Origin: Actinocorallia sp039871655
Lineage (GTDB): Bacteria; Actinomycetota; Actinomycetes; Streptosporangiales; Streptosporangiaceae
Assembly: GCF_039871655.1 (NCBI RefSeq)
Contig: NZ_JBDPLZ010000002.1
Coordinates: forward strand, 1 to 64,000
Direction: 5' to 3'
Length of the DNA: 64,000 nt
Below, piece by piece: positions 7,494 to 15,977 of the stretch (positions are counted from its first letter, which is position 1; each line of letters begins with the position of its first letter). The notes beneath the pieces are model-generated. The model worked only from the letters and a program-made list of their open reading frames with translations, was not told the origin of the DNA and did not search any database. The position numbers and the translations under genes were made by a program.

Positions 7494-8168
7494 TCAGGGC
7501 AGCTTCCAGTCCACCGGCTGCGCGCCCTGCTGCTCCAGGTGGGCGTTGGCCCGGCTGAAGGGGCGGGAGCCGAAGAAGCCGCGGTCGGCGGACATGGGGC
7601 TGGGGTGGGCGGAGGTGATGCACGGGTAGCCGCCGAGCATCGGCTGCAGCGTCTGGGCGTCCCGGCCCCACAGGATCGCCACCAGCGGCGTTCCGCGGGC
7701 GGCCAGCGCCCGGATCGCCTGCTCGGTGACCTTCTCCCAGCCCTTGCCCCGGTGGGAGGCGGGCTTGCGCGGCGCGACGGTGAGGCACCTGTTGAGCAGC
7801 AGCACCCCGTTCTCGCTCCAGCGGGTCAGGTCCCCGTTGGCGGGGCCGGGAAGCCCCAGGTCCTGCATGTACTCGGTGTAGATGTTGATCAGGCTGGGCG
7901 GCAGCGGCCACACGTCCGGCGCCACGGAGAAGCTCAGCCCGACCGCGTGGCCCGGCGTCGGGTAGGGGTCCTGCCCGACGATCAGCACCCGCACCTGGTC
8001 GAACGGCTGCTGGAACGCCCGCAGGACGTTCTGCCCGGCGGGCAGGTAGCGGCGCCCCGCCGCGAGCTCGGACCTCAGGAAGTCCCCCATGGCGGCGATG
8101 TCCCCGGCGACGGGCTCCAGCGCCCTTGCCCAGCCTGCCTCGACGATCTCGTTCAGCGGTCGTGCCAT
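7494..8168 (-). CDS. ung: uracil-DNA glycosylase, family 1
   Basis: A 224-residue enzyme that excises uracil from DNA as the first step of base excision repair in the cytoplasm. The water-activating loop GQDPYP is at 65-70 with catalytic Asp67. The uracil-recognition segment LLLNRCLTV lies near 124, and the minor-groove loop HPSPMSA near 185 carries the catalytic His. The length and both motifs fit family 1 exactly. The start is the ATG at 8168 (MARPLNEIV). It appears monocistronic and ends against the WS/DGAT gene. Confidence 0.95.
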   Translation of the reverse strand: MARPLNEIVEAGWARALEPVAGDIAAMGDFLRSELAAGRRYLPAGQNVLRAFQQPFDQVRVLIVGQDPYPTPGHAVGLSFSVAPDVWPLPPSLINIYTEYMQDLGLPGPANGDLTRWSENGVLLLNRCLTVAPRKPASHRGKGWEKVTEQAIRALAARGTPLVAILWGRDAQTLQPMLGGYPCITSAHPSPMSADRGFFGSRPFSRANAHLEQQGAQPVDWKLP

Positions 8169-8213
8169 GGCGTCAGAGCCTAATGGCGAGGTGGGACAGA
8201 AGTGCCTGAAACG

Positions 8214-9752
8214 TCAGGACCGCAGCACCCTGCCCCGGCGTTCCCCGGTGAAGTCGCCCTCGTCGACGACCACGTGGCCTTCCAGAAGGACGTAGGGGAT
8301 GCCGGTGGGCCTCAGGTCGGGGGAGGTGTAGGAGCCGGGGTGGCCGACCGTGGCCGGGTCGAAGCAGGTGATGTCGGCGTACGCGCCGGCGGTGAGGACG
8401 CCCCGCCCGTGGAGGGAGAAGGGCACGGCGTTCGCGGAGGTCATCTTGCGGACCGCCTCGGGGAGGTCGACGATGCCCGCGTCCCGGACGTAGGCGCCCA
8501 GGAAGTGGGGGAAGCAGCCCCAGGTGCGGGGGTGTTCCAGGCCCACGGGCATGCCGTTGTCGGAACCGACGCCGATGAGAGGGTCGGCCATGATGGCGCG
8601 GACGTCGGGCTCGGCCATCATCGTGATGACCATGTAGGCGGCGGGGTCGGCCGCGATGAGGGCGCAGGCGGTCTCGAAGGGGTCGCCGGGGAACTCGGTG
8701 AGCCTGCGGCCGACGGCGGACGGGTCGGTGTGGGTGACGACGAGGACGCCCTCGGGGGTGGTGTCGCGCCACATGCCGGTGCCGGTGAGGGGCGCCGGGT
8801 CCTCGGCTGCGGCGCGCAGGGCCGCGACGCGCGCGGGGTCGGAAAGCCTGGCGCGCAGGGCCTCGGGGCCGCCCTCCAGCGCGGCAGGGGGGAGCAGCGC
8901 CGACAGGGTGGTGGCGCCGGCGAGATAGGGGTACTGGTCGCCGCGCACGTCGATGCCCTCCTCGCGGGCCGCGCGGAGCCTGTCCAGCAGCATGGAGGCG
9001 CGGCCGTGGTTGCGCGGCCCGGCCGTCTTGCAGTGGGAGACCTGGAGCCGGACCCTGGCGCGGCGGGCGATCTCGACGGCCTCGTCCAGGGCCTGGGCAA
9101 GGCCGGCGCCCTCGTCGCGCAGGTGCGTGGTGTACGGGCGGCCGTACCGGTGGGCGACCTTGGCCAGGGCGACGAGTTCGTCGGTGCCGGCGAAGGACCC
9201 CGGCGGGTAGACCAGGCCGCTGGACAGCCCGCAGGCTCCGGCCTCGAACGACTCGGCGGCCAGACGGCACATCTCGTCCAGGCCGCCGGGCGGGAGCTCG
9301 GCGTCCCAGCTGGCCGCGGCGAGGCGGAGGGTGGAGTGGCCGACGAGCGTGGCCATGTGGTTGGTGGGCCCGGCCTTCTCCATGTCGGCCAGATGCTCGG
9401 CGAAGGACCCTGCGGAGACGGGCGCTCCGGCGTAGGCCGACATGATCTCGACGTGTTCGGCGGTGACCGGCCCGAACGAGAAGCCGCAGTTGCCGTTGAC
9501 CTCGGTGGTGACGCCCTGGAGCAGTTTGAACGGTTGCGGCTCCGGCAGCGCCGGCACCAGGTCGGAGTGGCAGTGCGGGTCGACGAACCCGGGCGCGACG
9601 GCGAGGCCGCTCACGTCCAGGACGCGCCGGGCCGGGCCGAGTCCGTGCCCGACGGCGGTGATCCTGCCGCCGTCGACCGCCACGTCGGCGGTGACCGCCG
9701 GGGACCCCAGACCGTCGTGGATCTCGCCGCCGCGCAGCACCAGTTCATGCAT
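8214..9752 (-). CDS. N-acyl-D-amino-acid deacylase (D-aminoacylase-like amidohydrolase)
   Basis: A 512-residue amidohydrolase-superfamily enzyme related to N-acyl-D-amino-acid deacylases, which hydrolyse N-acyl-D-amino acids to free D-amino acids. The metal motif H-x-H is His60-Cys-His62 in GFVDPHCHSD. A conserved Cys follows in NGNCGFSFGP (near 92), in the position of the Cys ligand of D-aminoacylase. Late motifs are IMADPLIGVGSDN (the catalytic Asp) and HGRGVLTAGAYADI. The length is typical (about 480-530). It is divergent from the serine hydrolase at 9894 and sits beside a racemase, an M20 hydrolase and a peptide transporter, all consistent with handling N-acyl or D-amino acids. Confidence 0.85.
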   Translation of the reverse strand: MHELVLRGGEIHDGLGSPAVTADVAVDGGRITAVGHGLGPARRVLDVSGLAVAPGFVDPHCHSDLVPALPEPQPFKLLQGVTTEVNGNCGFSFGPVTAEHVEIMSAYAGAPVSAGSFAEHLADMEKAGPTNHMATLVGHSTLRLAAASWDAELPPGGLDEMCRLAAESFEAGACGLSSGLVYPPGSFAGTDELVALAKVAHRYGRPYTTHLRDEGAGLAQALDEAVEIARRARVRLQVSHCKTAGPRNHGRASMLLDRLRAAREEGIDVRGDQYPYLAGATTLSALLPPAALEGGPEALRARLSDPARVAALRAAAEDPAPLTGTGMWRDTTPEGVLVVTHTDPSAVGRRLTEFPGDPFETACALIAADPAAYMVITMMAEPDVRAIMADPLIGVGSDNGMPVGLEHPRTWGCFPHFLGAYVRDAGIVDLPEAVRKMTSANAVPFSLHGRGVLTAGAYADITCFDPATVGHPGSYTSPDLRPTGIPYVLLEGHVVVDEGDFTGERRGRVLRS

Positions 9753-9758
9753 GGCCGT

Positions 9759-9771
9759 TCACTCTAAGTGA
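9759..9771. promoter_or_regulatory. small inverted repeat in divergent promoter region
   Basis: TCACT-CTA-AGTGA lies 7 bases upstream of the D-aminoacylase start, in the 141-base region that also feeds the divergent serine hydrolase. It is a plausible half of an operator for the nearby PucR regulator. The assignment is speculative. Confidence 0.25.
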
Positions 9772-9893
9772 GACCGCACTGATCATCCATCCCGTAAACC
9801 TGACAAAACAGAATGAAAGCATTGTGGATTCTCCCGATGAGGGGACTCCGCCCGTCCCGTTAGGGTTCCTAAGCCGCTCGGAGAGGAGTTCTG

Positions 9894-11219
9894 GTGAACT
9901 GGGGTGCACGGCTCGGCGAACTCGCCGCGGCGCACGGGGTTCCGGGCGCGTCGCTGGCGTTCTGGCATGACGGCGCGCTCACGGAGCACGCCACGGGCGT
10001 GCTGAACCTGGCGACGGGGGTGGAGGCCACGCCGGACTCCCTGTTCCAGATCGGCTCGGTCACCAAGATCTGGACCGCCACCCAGATCATGCTGCTCGCG
10101 GAGCGGGGCGGGCTCACCCTGGACGCCCCGGTGCGCGAACTGCTGCCGGAGTTCGCGGTGGCCGACCCGGACGTGACGCGCTCGGTGACGGTCCGGCACC
10201 TGCTCACCCACACCTCGGGCATCGACGGCGACCTCTTCCTCGACACCGGGCGCGGCGACGACTGCCTGGAGAAGTACGTCGCGGCCTGCGCCGACCTCGT
10301 CCAGCTCCACCCGCCCGGCGCGACGCAGTCCTACGTCAACGCCGGCTACTCGGTGCTCGGGCGGGTCGTCGAAAGGCTCACCGGCGAGGTCTGGGACGCG
10401 GCCCTCCGCGAGATGATCGTGGAGCCGCTCGGCCTCACGCACACCGTGACGCTGCCGGAGGAGGCCCTCCTGCACCGCGCGGCCGTGGGGCACCTGGGCG
10501 CGGGCGAGGAGATCCGGCCGACGCCCACCTGGGGGCTGATGCGCCCCATCGGCCCGGCGGGCCTGATCTGCGCGTCCGCCGCCGACGTCGTCCGCTTCGG
10601 GCTGGCGCACCTGGACGCGTCCCTGCTGACGGACGCATCCCGGGCGGCCATGCGCACCCCGCAGGTGGAGGTGCCCAACAAGCACGGCCTCGGCGAGGCC
10701 TGGGGCCTGGGCTGGATCCTCGACACCTGGGACGGCACCTCGGTGCTGTGGCACTCGGGCAGCACCATCGGCCAGCAGGCCGCCCTGTGGGTGGTGCCCG
10801 ACCGCGGGATCGTGGCGGCGCTGCTGACCAACGGCGGCCACGACAGCGCGCTGCGCAACGACCTCTCCCGCGAGTTGTTCGCCGGGCTCGCGAGCCTCAC
10901 CGTGCGTTCCGTGCCGGAGCCGGCCTCCGGGCCCGTCGCCGTCGACACCGCCCGCTACGCGGGCCTGTACGAGCGCAAGCACGTACGGACGACCATCAGC
11001 GAGAAGGACGGAGGGCTGCACGCGCGGGTGGAGGTGACCACGCCGGGCCTGGCCGAACTCGGCCCGCCGCTGGAGCTGGAACTGCTGCCGGTGGATGAGA
11101 CGACGTTCGTCGGCGTCGCCGGTGACAACCCGGCGAAGGTTCCGTTCGTGTTCTATGAGTTGCCGGACGGCACACCGCATGTCCACTTCAGTGCGAGGAC
11201 CAACCCGCGTGTCTCCTGA
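9894..11219 (+). CDS. serine hydrolase, class C beta-lactamase / D-aminopeptidase family
   Basis: A 441-residue beta-lactamase-fold serine hydrolase. The nucleophile motif S-x-x-K is Ser55-Val-Thr-Lys58, Y-x-N is Tyr147-Val-Asn149, and the third motif is His-Ser-Gly in LWHSGSTIG near 285. After about residue 330 comes a small beta-barrel-like C-terminal domain, as in D-aminopeptidases and esterases of this family. No signal peptide is visible, so a cytoplasmic role on imported peptides is more likely than cell-wall work. The start is the GTG at 9894 after GGAGAGGAG. Its stop overlaps the M20 gene, indicating an operon with the amino-acid racemisation genes. Confidence 0.85.
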   Translation: MNWGARLGELAAAHGVPGASLAFWHDGALTEHATGVLNLATGVEATPDSLFQIGSVTKIWTATQIMLLAERGGLTLDAPVRELLPEFAVADPDVTRSVTVRHLLTHTSGIDGDLFLDTGRGDDCLEKYVAACADLVQLHPPGATQSYVNAGYSVLGRVVERLTGEVWDAALREMIVEPLGLTHTVTLPEEALLHRAAVGHLGAGEEIRPTPTWGLMRPIGPAGLICASAADVVRFGLAHLDASLLTDASRAAMRTPQVEVPNKHGLGEAWGLGWILDTWDGTSVLWHSGSTIGQQAALWVVPDRGIVAALLTNGGHDSALRNDLSRELFAGLASLTVRSVPEPASGPVAVDTARYAGLYERKHVRTTISEKDGGLHARVEVTTPGLAELGPPLELELLPVDETTFVGVAGDNPAKVPFVFYELPDGTPHVHFSARTNPRVS

Positions 11220-12300
11220 CCGTTTCGACCGGGCTGCGATGACGGCCGACCTGGAAGCCCTGGTGTCCGCCGAATCGCCCAGCGGGGTGCCCGGCGCGCT
11301 GGCCCGCTGCCGTGCGGAGGTCGCCGCGCTGGGGGAGCGGCTGCTGGGCCGCGCCCCCGTCGAACACGGGGAACATCTGCGCTGGGGTCCGGAACGCCCG
11401 GACGTCCTGCTGCTGGGCCACTACGACACGGTCTGGCCGGTGGGGACGCTGGCCCGCAGGCCGTTCACGGTCAGCGGGCACCGGGCTACCGGCCCCGGCT
11501 GCTTCGACATGAAGGCCGGGCTGGTGCAGGCCTTCCACGCGCTGTCCCTGGTCGCGCGGACCGGGGGCCTGGAGGGGGTCGGCCTGCTGGTCACCTCCGA
11601 CGAGGAGACCGGTTCGGCCACGTCCCGCGAGCTGATCGAGGAGACCGCGCGGTCGGCGACCGCGGTCCTGGTCGCCGAGCCCAGCGCGGACGGAGCGCTC
11701 AAGACCTCCCGCAAGGGCCTGGCCCGCTACGAGCTGGAGATCACGGGCCGGGCCGCGCACACCGGCCTCGACCCGCAGATGGGCGTCAACGCCGCCATCG
11801 AGCTGGCGCACCAGGTCCTGGCGGTCTCCGCGCTGGCCGCCCCGGAGCGCGGCACCACGGTGACCCCCTCGGTGGCCTCGGCGGGCACGACCGTCAACAC
11901 CGTCCCGGACACGGCCCGGCTCGCGGTGGACGTCCGGGCCTTCGACCGGGCCGAGCTCGACCGCGTCGACCACTGGATGCGCACCCGCCGCCCGGTCCTG
12001 CCGGGCGCGAGCCTGACCGTGCGGGAGGGGCCTCGGCGTGGACCGCTCCAACGTTCGGCCTCGTTCGGCCTGTACCAGCGGGCCGTCACTATCGCCGCCG
12101 AGCTGGGCCTGCCGCCGCTGCGCGAGGCGGCGGTCGGCGGCGGCTCGGACGGCAACCTCACCGCCGCGCTGGGCGTCCCCACCCTGGACGGTCTGGGCGC
12201 GGTCGGTGGCGGCGCGCACAGCGAGGACGAGTGGGTGGACCTGCGCCGCCTGCCGGAGCGCGCGGCGCTGCTGGCGGAGCTGCTGACCAGGCTGCGCTGA
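11209..12300 (+). CDS. M20-family metallohydrolase (CPG2 / N-acyl-amino-acid deacylase-like)
   Basis: A 363-residue M20/M28-type dizinc amidohydrolase. Metal-site segments are GHYDTVWP (His71, Asp73), GCFDMKAG (Asp100), SDEETGS (Glu132 as general base, Glu133) and GGAHSEDEW near the C-terminus. The dimerisation domain begins at GRAAHTGLDP. By family it cleaves N-acyl or N-succinyl amino acids or C-terminal glutamyl amides. The start is the GTG at 11209, overlapping the previous gene by 11 bases; an ATG at 11239 is the alternative. With the GNAT and enolase-family racemase downstream it fits the desuccinylase slot of the D- to L-amino-acid pathway described in Geobacillus. The specificity is inferred. 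Confidence 0.85.
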   Translation: MSPDRFDRAAMTADLEALVSAESPSGVPGALARCRAEVAALGERLLGRAPVEHGEHLRWGPERPDVLLLGHYDTVWPVGTLARRPFTVSGHRATGPGCFDMKAGLVQAFHALSLVARTGGLEGVGLLVTSDEETGSATSRELIEETARSATAVLVAEPSADGALKTSRKGLARYELEITGRAAHTGLDPQMGVNAAIELAHQVLAVSALAAPERGTTVTPSVASAGTTVNTVPDTARLAVDVRAFDRAELDRVDHWMRTRRPVLPGASLTVREGPRRGPLQRSASFGLYQRAVTIAAELGLPPLREAAVGGGSDGNLTAALGVPTLDGLGAVGGGAHSEDEWVDLRRLPERAALLAELLTRLR

Positions 12301-12358
12301 GCCGTCCACTGGCCGATCACACGAAACCCGCGCCCCGGTTGGGGAACTCTGACGATGA

Positions 12359-13189
12359 GTGCCGGGGGCCGCCGTGGGCAGGCTGATCCCTGTGAGCGAG
12401 CGCAGCGGAGACGACCAGATCGAAGTCGTGGAAGTGGACGATTCCCCCGGAGCGGCGGCGCATCACCAGGTGTCCGCGCTGTTCGAACGGATCTGGGGTG
12501 AGCCTCTGATGGAGGCGGGCCTGCTCCGGGCCCTGGCGCATTCGGGCAACTACGTGGCCGCGGCCTACCGGGGCGGGGAGATGGTGGGGGCCTCCGCGGG
12601 CTTCCTCACCGCCAAGGGAGAACTGCACTCCCACGTCACCGGAGTGGCCCCCGGGACGCGCGGGGCCGGGGTGGGCCGGATGCTGAAGTTCCACCAAAGG
12701 GACTGGTCGCTGGAACGGGGCATCGGCACCGTGGTGTGGACGTTCGACCCGCTCATCCGCCGCAACGCGTACTTCAACATGCATGTGCTCGGCGCGACGC
12801 CCACCCGGTACCTGCCCGACTTCTACGGGATGATGAAGGACGAGCTGAACGACGCCTCGCCCTCGGACCGGCTGTACGTGGTCTGGGACCTCCGCGCACC
12901 CGTGACGCCGCCGCCGGGGACGTCGGGGGAACTGGTCGAGGAGGGCGCGGTCGTCCTGCTGGCGCCGGGGGAGGAGCACCCCGCCGGCCCCGCCTCGGCC
13001 GGGAGGCTGCTGGTGTCCGTCCCGCGGGACGTGGAGGGGCTCAGGGCCAGGCATCCGGAGACGACCGCGCGGTTGCGCTTCGCCGTCCGCGAGGCGCTCG
13101 CCCCGGCGATGGACGCGGGAATGCGCGTCACCGGGATCACCACCGACGGCTACTACGTGCTCGAAAGGCCAGAAGGAGGCACTCTTTGA
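12359..13189 (+). CDS. GNAT-family acyltransferase, candidate D-amino-acid N-succinyltransferase
   Basis: A protein of up to 276 residues with a GNAT core. The acetyl-CoA/acyl-CoA loop is visible in VTGVAPGTRGAGVGRMLK (about 96-113), and then WTFDPLIRRNAYFNMHVLGA, a signature of a GNAT subgroup commonly encoded beside menC-like racemases. The start is uncertain: GTG 12359, 12374 or 12392. The last has a GGCAGG at suitable spacing and would remove 11 residues. Its stop overlaps the next start (TTGA), so the two are translationally coupled. In the known N-succinylamino-acid racemase pathway a GNAT succinylates D-amino acids using succinyl-CoA; this is the likely role here, by context. Confidence 0.82.
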   Translation: MPGAAVGRLIPVSERSGDDQIEVVEVDDSPGAAAHHQVSALFERIWGEPLMEAGLLRALAHSGNYVAAAYRGGEMVGASAGFLTAKGELHSHVTGVAPGTRGAGVGRMLKFHQRDWSLERGIGTVVWTFDPLIRRNAYFNMHVLGATPTRYLPDFYGMMKDELNDASPSDRLYVVWDLRAPVTPPPGTSGELVEEGAVVLLAPGEEHPAGPASAGRLLVSVPRDVEGLRARHPETTARLRFAVREALAPAMDAGMRVTGITTDGYYVLERPEGGTL

Positions 13190-14289
13190 GGATCGAAGGC
13201 GTGGAACTGCGGTGGGTGGGGCTGCCGCTGGTCTCCCCGTTCCGCACGTCCTTCGGCACCGAGACCGACCGGGAGATCCTGCTCGTGCGGGTGCTCACCT
13301 CCGAGGGCGAGGGCTGGGGCGAGTGCGTGGCGATGCGCGAGCCCGTCTACTCCTCGGAGTACGTGAACGGCGCCGCCCAGGTGATCAAGGACTTCCTGCT
13401 GCCGCTGGCCCACCCCGACCCCTGGCTGACCGAGCAGGCGTTCCGCCCGGTCCACGGGCACCCGATGGCCAAGGCCGCGCTGGAGGCGGCGATCCTGGAC
13501 GCCTGGTTGAGGGCCAGGGGGATGTCGTTCGGCGAGTTCCTCGGCGCGGTGCGCCCCGCGGTCCCCGCCGGGGTGTCCGTCGGCATCATGGACTCCCTTC
13601 CCCGGCTGCTGGACGCCGTGGAGGGTTATGTCGCCGAGGGCTACCTGCGGATCAAGCTGAAGATCGAGCCGGGCTGGGACGTCGAGCCGGTGCGCGCCGT
13701 CCGCGAACGTTTCCCCGACGTCCTGCTGCAGGTCGACGCCAACACCGCCTACACCCTGCGGGACGCCTCCCGGCTGGCCCGGCTCGACCCGTTCGAGCTG
13801 CTGCTGATCGAGCAGCCGCTGCCCGAGGACGACCTGGCCGGGCACGCCGAACTCGCCCGCCGCATCCGCACCCCGGTCTGCCTGGACGAGTCCATCACCT
13901 CCGCGCGGATCGCGGTCGACGCCGTCACCCGGGGCGCGGCGTCCATCGTGAACGTCAAGCCGGGGCGGGTCGGCGGCTTCCTGGAGGCCCGTCGCGTCCA
14001 TGACGTGTGCGCGGCGCACGGCGTCCCGGTGTGGTGCGGCGGGATGCTGGAGACGGGCGTCGGCCGGGCCGCGAACGTGGCGCTGGCGGCGCTGCCGAAC
14101 TTCACCCTGCCGGGCGACACCTCGGCCTCGGGCCGCTACTACCGCGAGGACGTCACCGAGCCCTTCGTGCTGGAGGACGGGCATCTGCGGGTGCCGGAGG
14201 GGCCGGGGCTGGGGGTGGTCCCGGACGCGGGCCGGCTGCGGGAGTTCACCCTGAGAAAGGAATACATACCGACTCATATCCCCGCGTAA
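13186..14289 (+). CDS. enolase-superfamily N-acyl/N-succinylamino-acid racemase (OSBS/NSAR family)
   Basis: A 367-residue enolase-superfamily enzyme of the o-succinylbenzoate synthase / N-succinylamino-acid racemase group. All catalytic positions are present: K-x-K as Lys157 and Lys159, the metal ligands Asp184, Glu209 and Asp234, and Lys258 in VNVKPGRVGG. Spacing and length match the Amycolatopsis NAAAR. The start is TTG 13186, overlapping the GNAT stop and preceded by GGAGG at 8-base spacing. No other menaquinone genes are nearby. The GNAT and M20 neighbours favour racemisation of N-succinyl amino acids over menaquinone synthesis, although many family members do both. Confidence 0.88.
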   Translation: MRIEGVELRWVGLPLVSPFRTSFGTETDREILLVRVLTSEGEGWGECVAMREPVYSSEYVNGAAQVIKDFLLPLAHPDPWLTEQAFRPVHGHPMAKAALEAAILDAWLRARGMSFGEFLGAVRPAVPAGVSVGIMDSLPRLLDAVEGYVAEGYLRIKLKIEPGWDVEPVRAVRERFPDVLLQVDANTAYTLRDASRLARLDPFELLLIEQPLPEDDLAGHAELARRIRTPVCLDESITSARIAVDAVTRGAASIVNVKPGRVGGFLEARRVHDVCAAHGVPVWCGGMLETGVGRAANVALAALPNFTLPGDTSASGRYYREDVTEPFVLEDGHLRVPEGPGLGVVPDAGRLREFTLRKEYIPTHIPA

Positions 14290-14322
14290 TACGAGAAAGG
14301 TCGAGAGTCGTACGGTGGCCTC

Positions 14323-15945
14323 ATGGCGACCGGGTTGAAGCGTGTTCTGGAGGATCTGGGCTCCACCGTCCTGGGCGCCGCCGCCCTCCCGGACGAGGGG
14401 GACACCGAGGTCACAGGGGTGCACATCTACGACCCCCTCGACGAGCTCCTGGTCGCGCCCGGAGGGCTGCTGCTGGGCGTCGGCGTCGAGGGCGAGGAGC
14501 GCATCGGCCGGCTGCTCGGCGAGCTCGGCGAGCGGGGCGCCGCGGGGCTGGTGGTCAAGGCGCTGGGCACCCCGGGCCCCGCGCTGCGCGCACGGGTCCG
14601 CCAGAGCGGGGTGGCGCTGCTGGGCCTCACCCGCGCCGCGTCCTGGGCGCAGCTCGCCGCGCTGCTGCGCTCGCTGCTGTCGGAGGGCGAGATCGGCGAC
14701 ACCGAGAGCGAGGCCGACCTGTTCGCCGTCGCCAACGCCGTCTGCGCGCTGCTCGACGCCCCCGTCACCATCGAGGACCGCTCGTCCAGGGTGCTGGCCT
14801 ACTCGGTGCGCCAGGAGGAGGCCGACGAGTTCCGGGTCGAGACCATTCTCGGCCGGCAGGTCCCGGAGCGGTTCGTCAGGCTGTACGAGGAGATGGGGTT
14901 CTTCCGGCGGCTCTACCAGAGCCGTGAGCCCCTCTACCTGGACGTGGAGGGCATGCTGCCCCGGGTGGCGATCGCGGTCCGGGCCGGCGACGAGATCCTC
15001 GGCTCGCTGTGGGCGACGGTCCGCGAACCGCTCGGCGAGCAGCGCAAGGCGGCCTTCGCCGACGCCGCGAAGATCGTCGCCCTGCACCTGCTGCGCCAGC
15101 GGGCCGGAGCCGACGCCCAGCGCAGGCTGCGCACCGAACTGCTCGCCACCGTCCTGGCCGGGGGCGAGCAGGCGGCCGAGGCCGCGGCCCGGCTCGACCT
15201 GGCCACCAACCGGGTGTGCGTGCTGGCCGCCCGGCTCAGCGGCCCCGCCGAAGGCCAGAACGCGCGGGTGGAGAGCGAACGGCAGCGGTTCTGCGACGCG
15301 CTCGCCCTGCACATCGGGGCGATCCACCCCCGCGCGGCGGCGGCCCTGGTCGGCGGGGTCGCCTACGCGGTGCTGCCGCTGACCGGCAGCCGCTCCCGCG
15401 CCCGGCAGGTCGCCGAGGACTTCCTGGCCCGCGTCGGCGGCCGGCACTCGGCCAACATCGGCATCGGCAGGCTGGCCGGATCGATCACCGAGATCGCCCG
15501 CTCCCGCGCCGACGCGGACCGCGCGCTGCGGGTGCTCCAGGCCAGGGGCGCCAGCGGGACCGCGGTCGACTTCCGCGACGTGCACTTCGAGTCGCTGCTG
15601 CTGCAGCTGGGCGACCTGGTGGCCCGCCAGGACCAGCCGCCGTCCGGGCCCTACGAGCGGCTCGCCGACCACGACCGCGACCACGGCTCCGACCTGCTGC
15701 CCACCCTCGCCGCCTACCTGGAGGCCTTCGGCAACATCAACGAGGCCGCGGCGGCGGTCCAGGTGCACCCCAACACCTTCCGGTACCGGCTGCGGCGGCT
15801 GTGCGAGATCGCCGGACTGGACCTGGGCGACCACGACGCGCGGCTGGCGATGATGCTCCAGCTCAAGTTGTACGGCTCGACAGTCGAACGTCCCCGGCTT
15901 GGAGGATTCGACGATGACCAGCCGCGCCGGCGTTCGCGAATGTAA
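14323..15945 (+). CDS. PucR-family transcriptional regulator
   Basis: A 540-residue regulator with an N-terminal PucR-like region (1-120), a central sensor/GGDEF-like region (about 130-400, including LFAVANAVCALLDAPVTIEDRSSRVLAYS), and a C-terminal HTH_30 domain near 470-525. The HTH carries the family motif of a long helix, NINEAAAAVQVHPNTFRYRLRRL. PucR-type activators usually respond to the substrate of adjacent catabolic genes. It lies 33 bases after the racemase and 32 bases before the peptide-binding lipoprotein gene, inside one long same-strand run. It is therefore the likely local controller of amino-acid/peptide uptake and conversion. Confidence 0.88.
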   Translation: MATGLKRVLEDLGSTVLGAAALPDEGDTEVTGVHIYDPLDELLVAPGGLLLGVGVEGEERIGRLLGELGERGAAGLVVKALGTPGPALRARVRQSGVALLGLTRAASWAQLAALLRSLLSEGEIGDTESEADLFAVANAVCALLDAPVTIEDRSSRVLAYSVRQEEADEFRVETILGRQVPERFVRLYEEMGFFRRLYQSREPLYLDVEGMLPRVAIAVRAGDEILGSLWATVREPLGEQRKAAFADAAKIVALHLLRQRAGADAQRRLRTELLATVLAGGEQAAEAAARLDLATNRVCVLAARLSGPAEGQNARVESERQRFCDALALHIGAIHPRAAAALVGGVAYAVLPLTGSRSRARQVAEDFLARVGGRHSANIGIGRLAGSITEIARSRADADRALRVLQARGASGTAVDFRDVHFESLLLQLGDLVARQDQPPSGPYERLADHDRDHGSDLLPTLAAYLEAFGNINEAAAAVQVHPNTFRYRLRRLCEIAGLDLGDHDARLAMMLQLKLYGSTVERPRLGGFDDDQPRRRSRM

Positions 15946-15977
15946 AGGATCTCCTCCGGCCCCCGGGAGCCCCCTTC

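Noticed and set aside
8169..8213. Terminator between ung and the D-aminoacylase
   Set aside because: No stem of useful length was found in this 45-base gap.
13186..14289. Annotation as a menaquinone o-succinylbenzoate synthase (menC) only
   Set aside because: No other men genes are near, and the coupled GNAT and M20 genes favour the N-succinylamino-acid racemase role; dual activity remains possible.
13153..15834. An 893-codon minus-strand frame across the racemase and PucR genes
   Set aside because: Its composition is typical of antisense in GC-rich DNA (Gln/Gly/Val repeats), it has no domain signature, and real genes cover the other strand.
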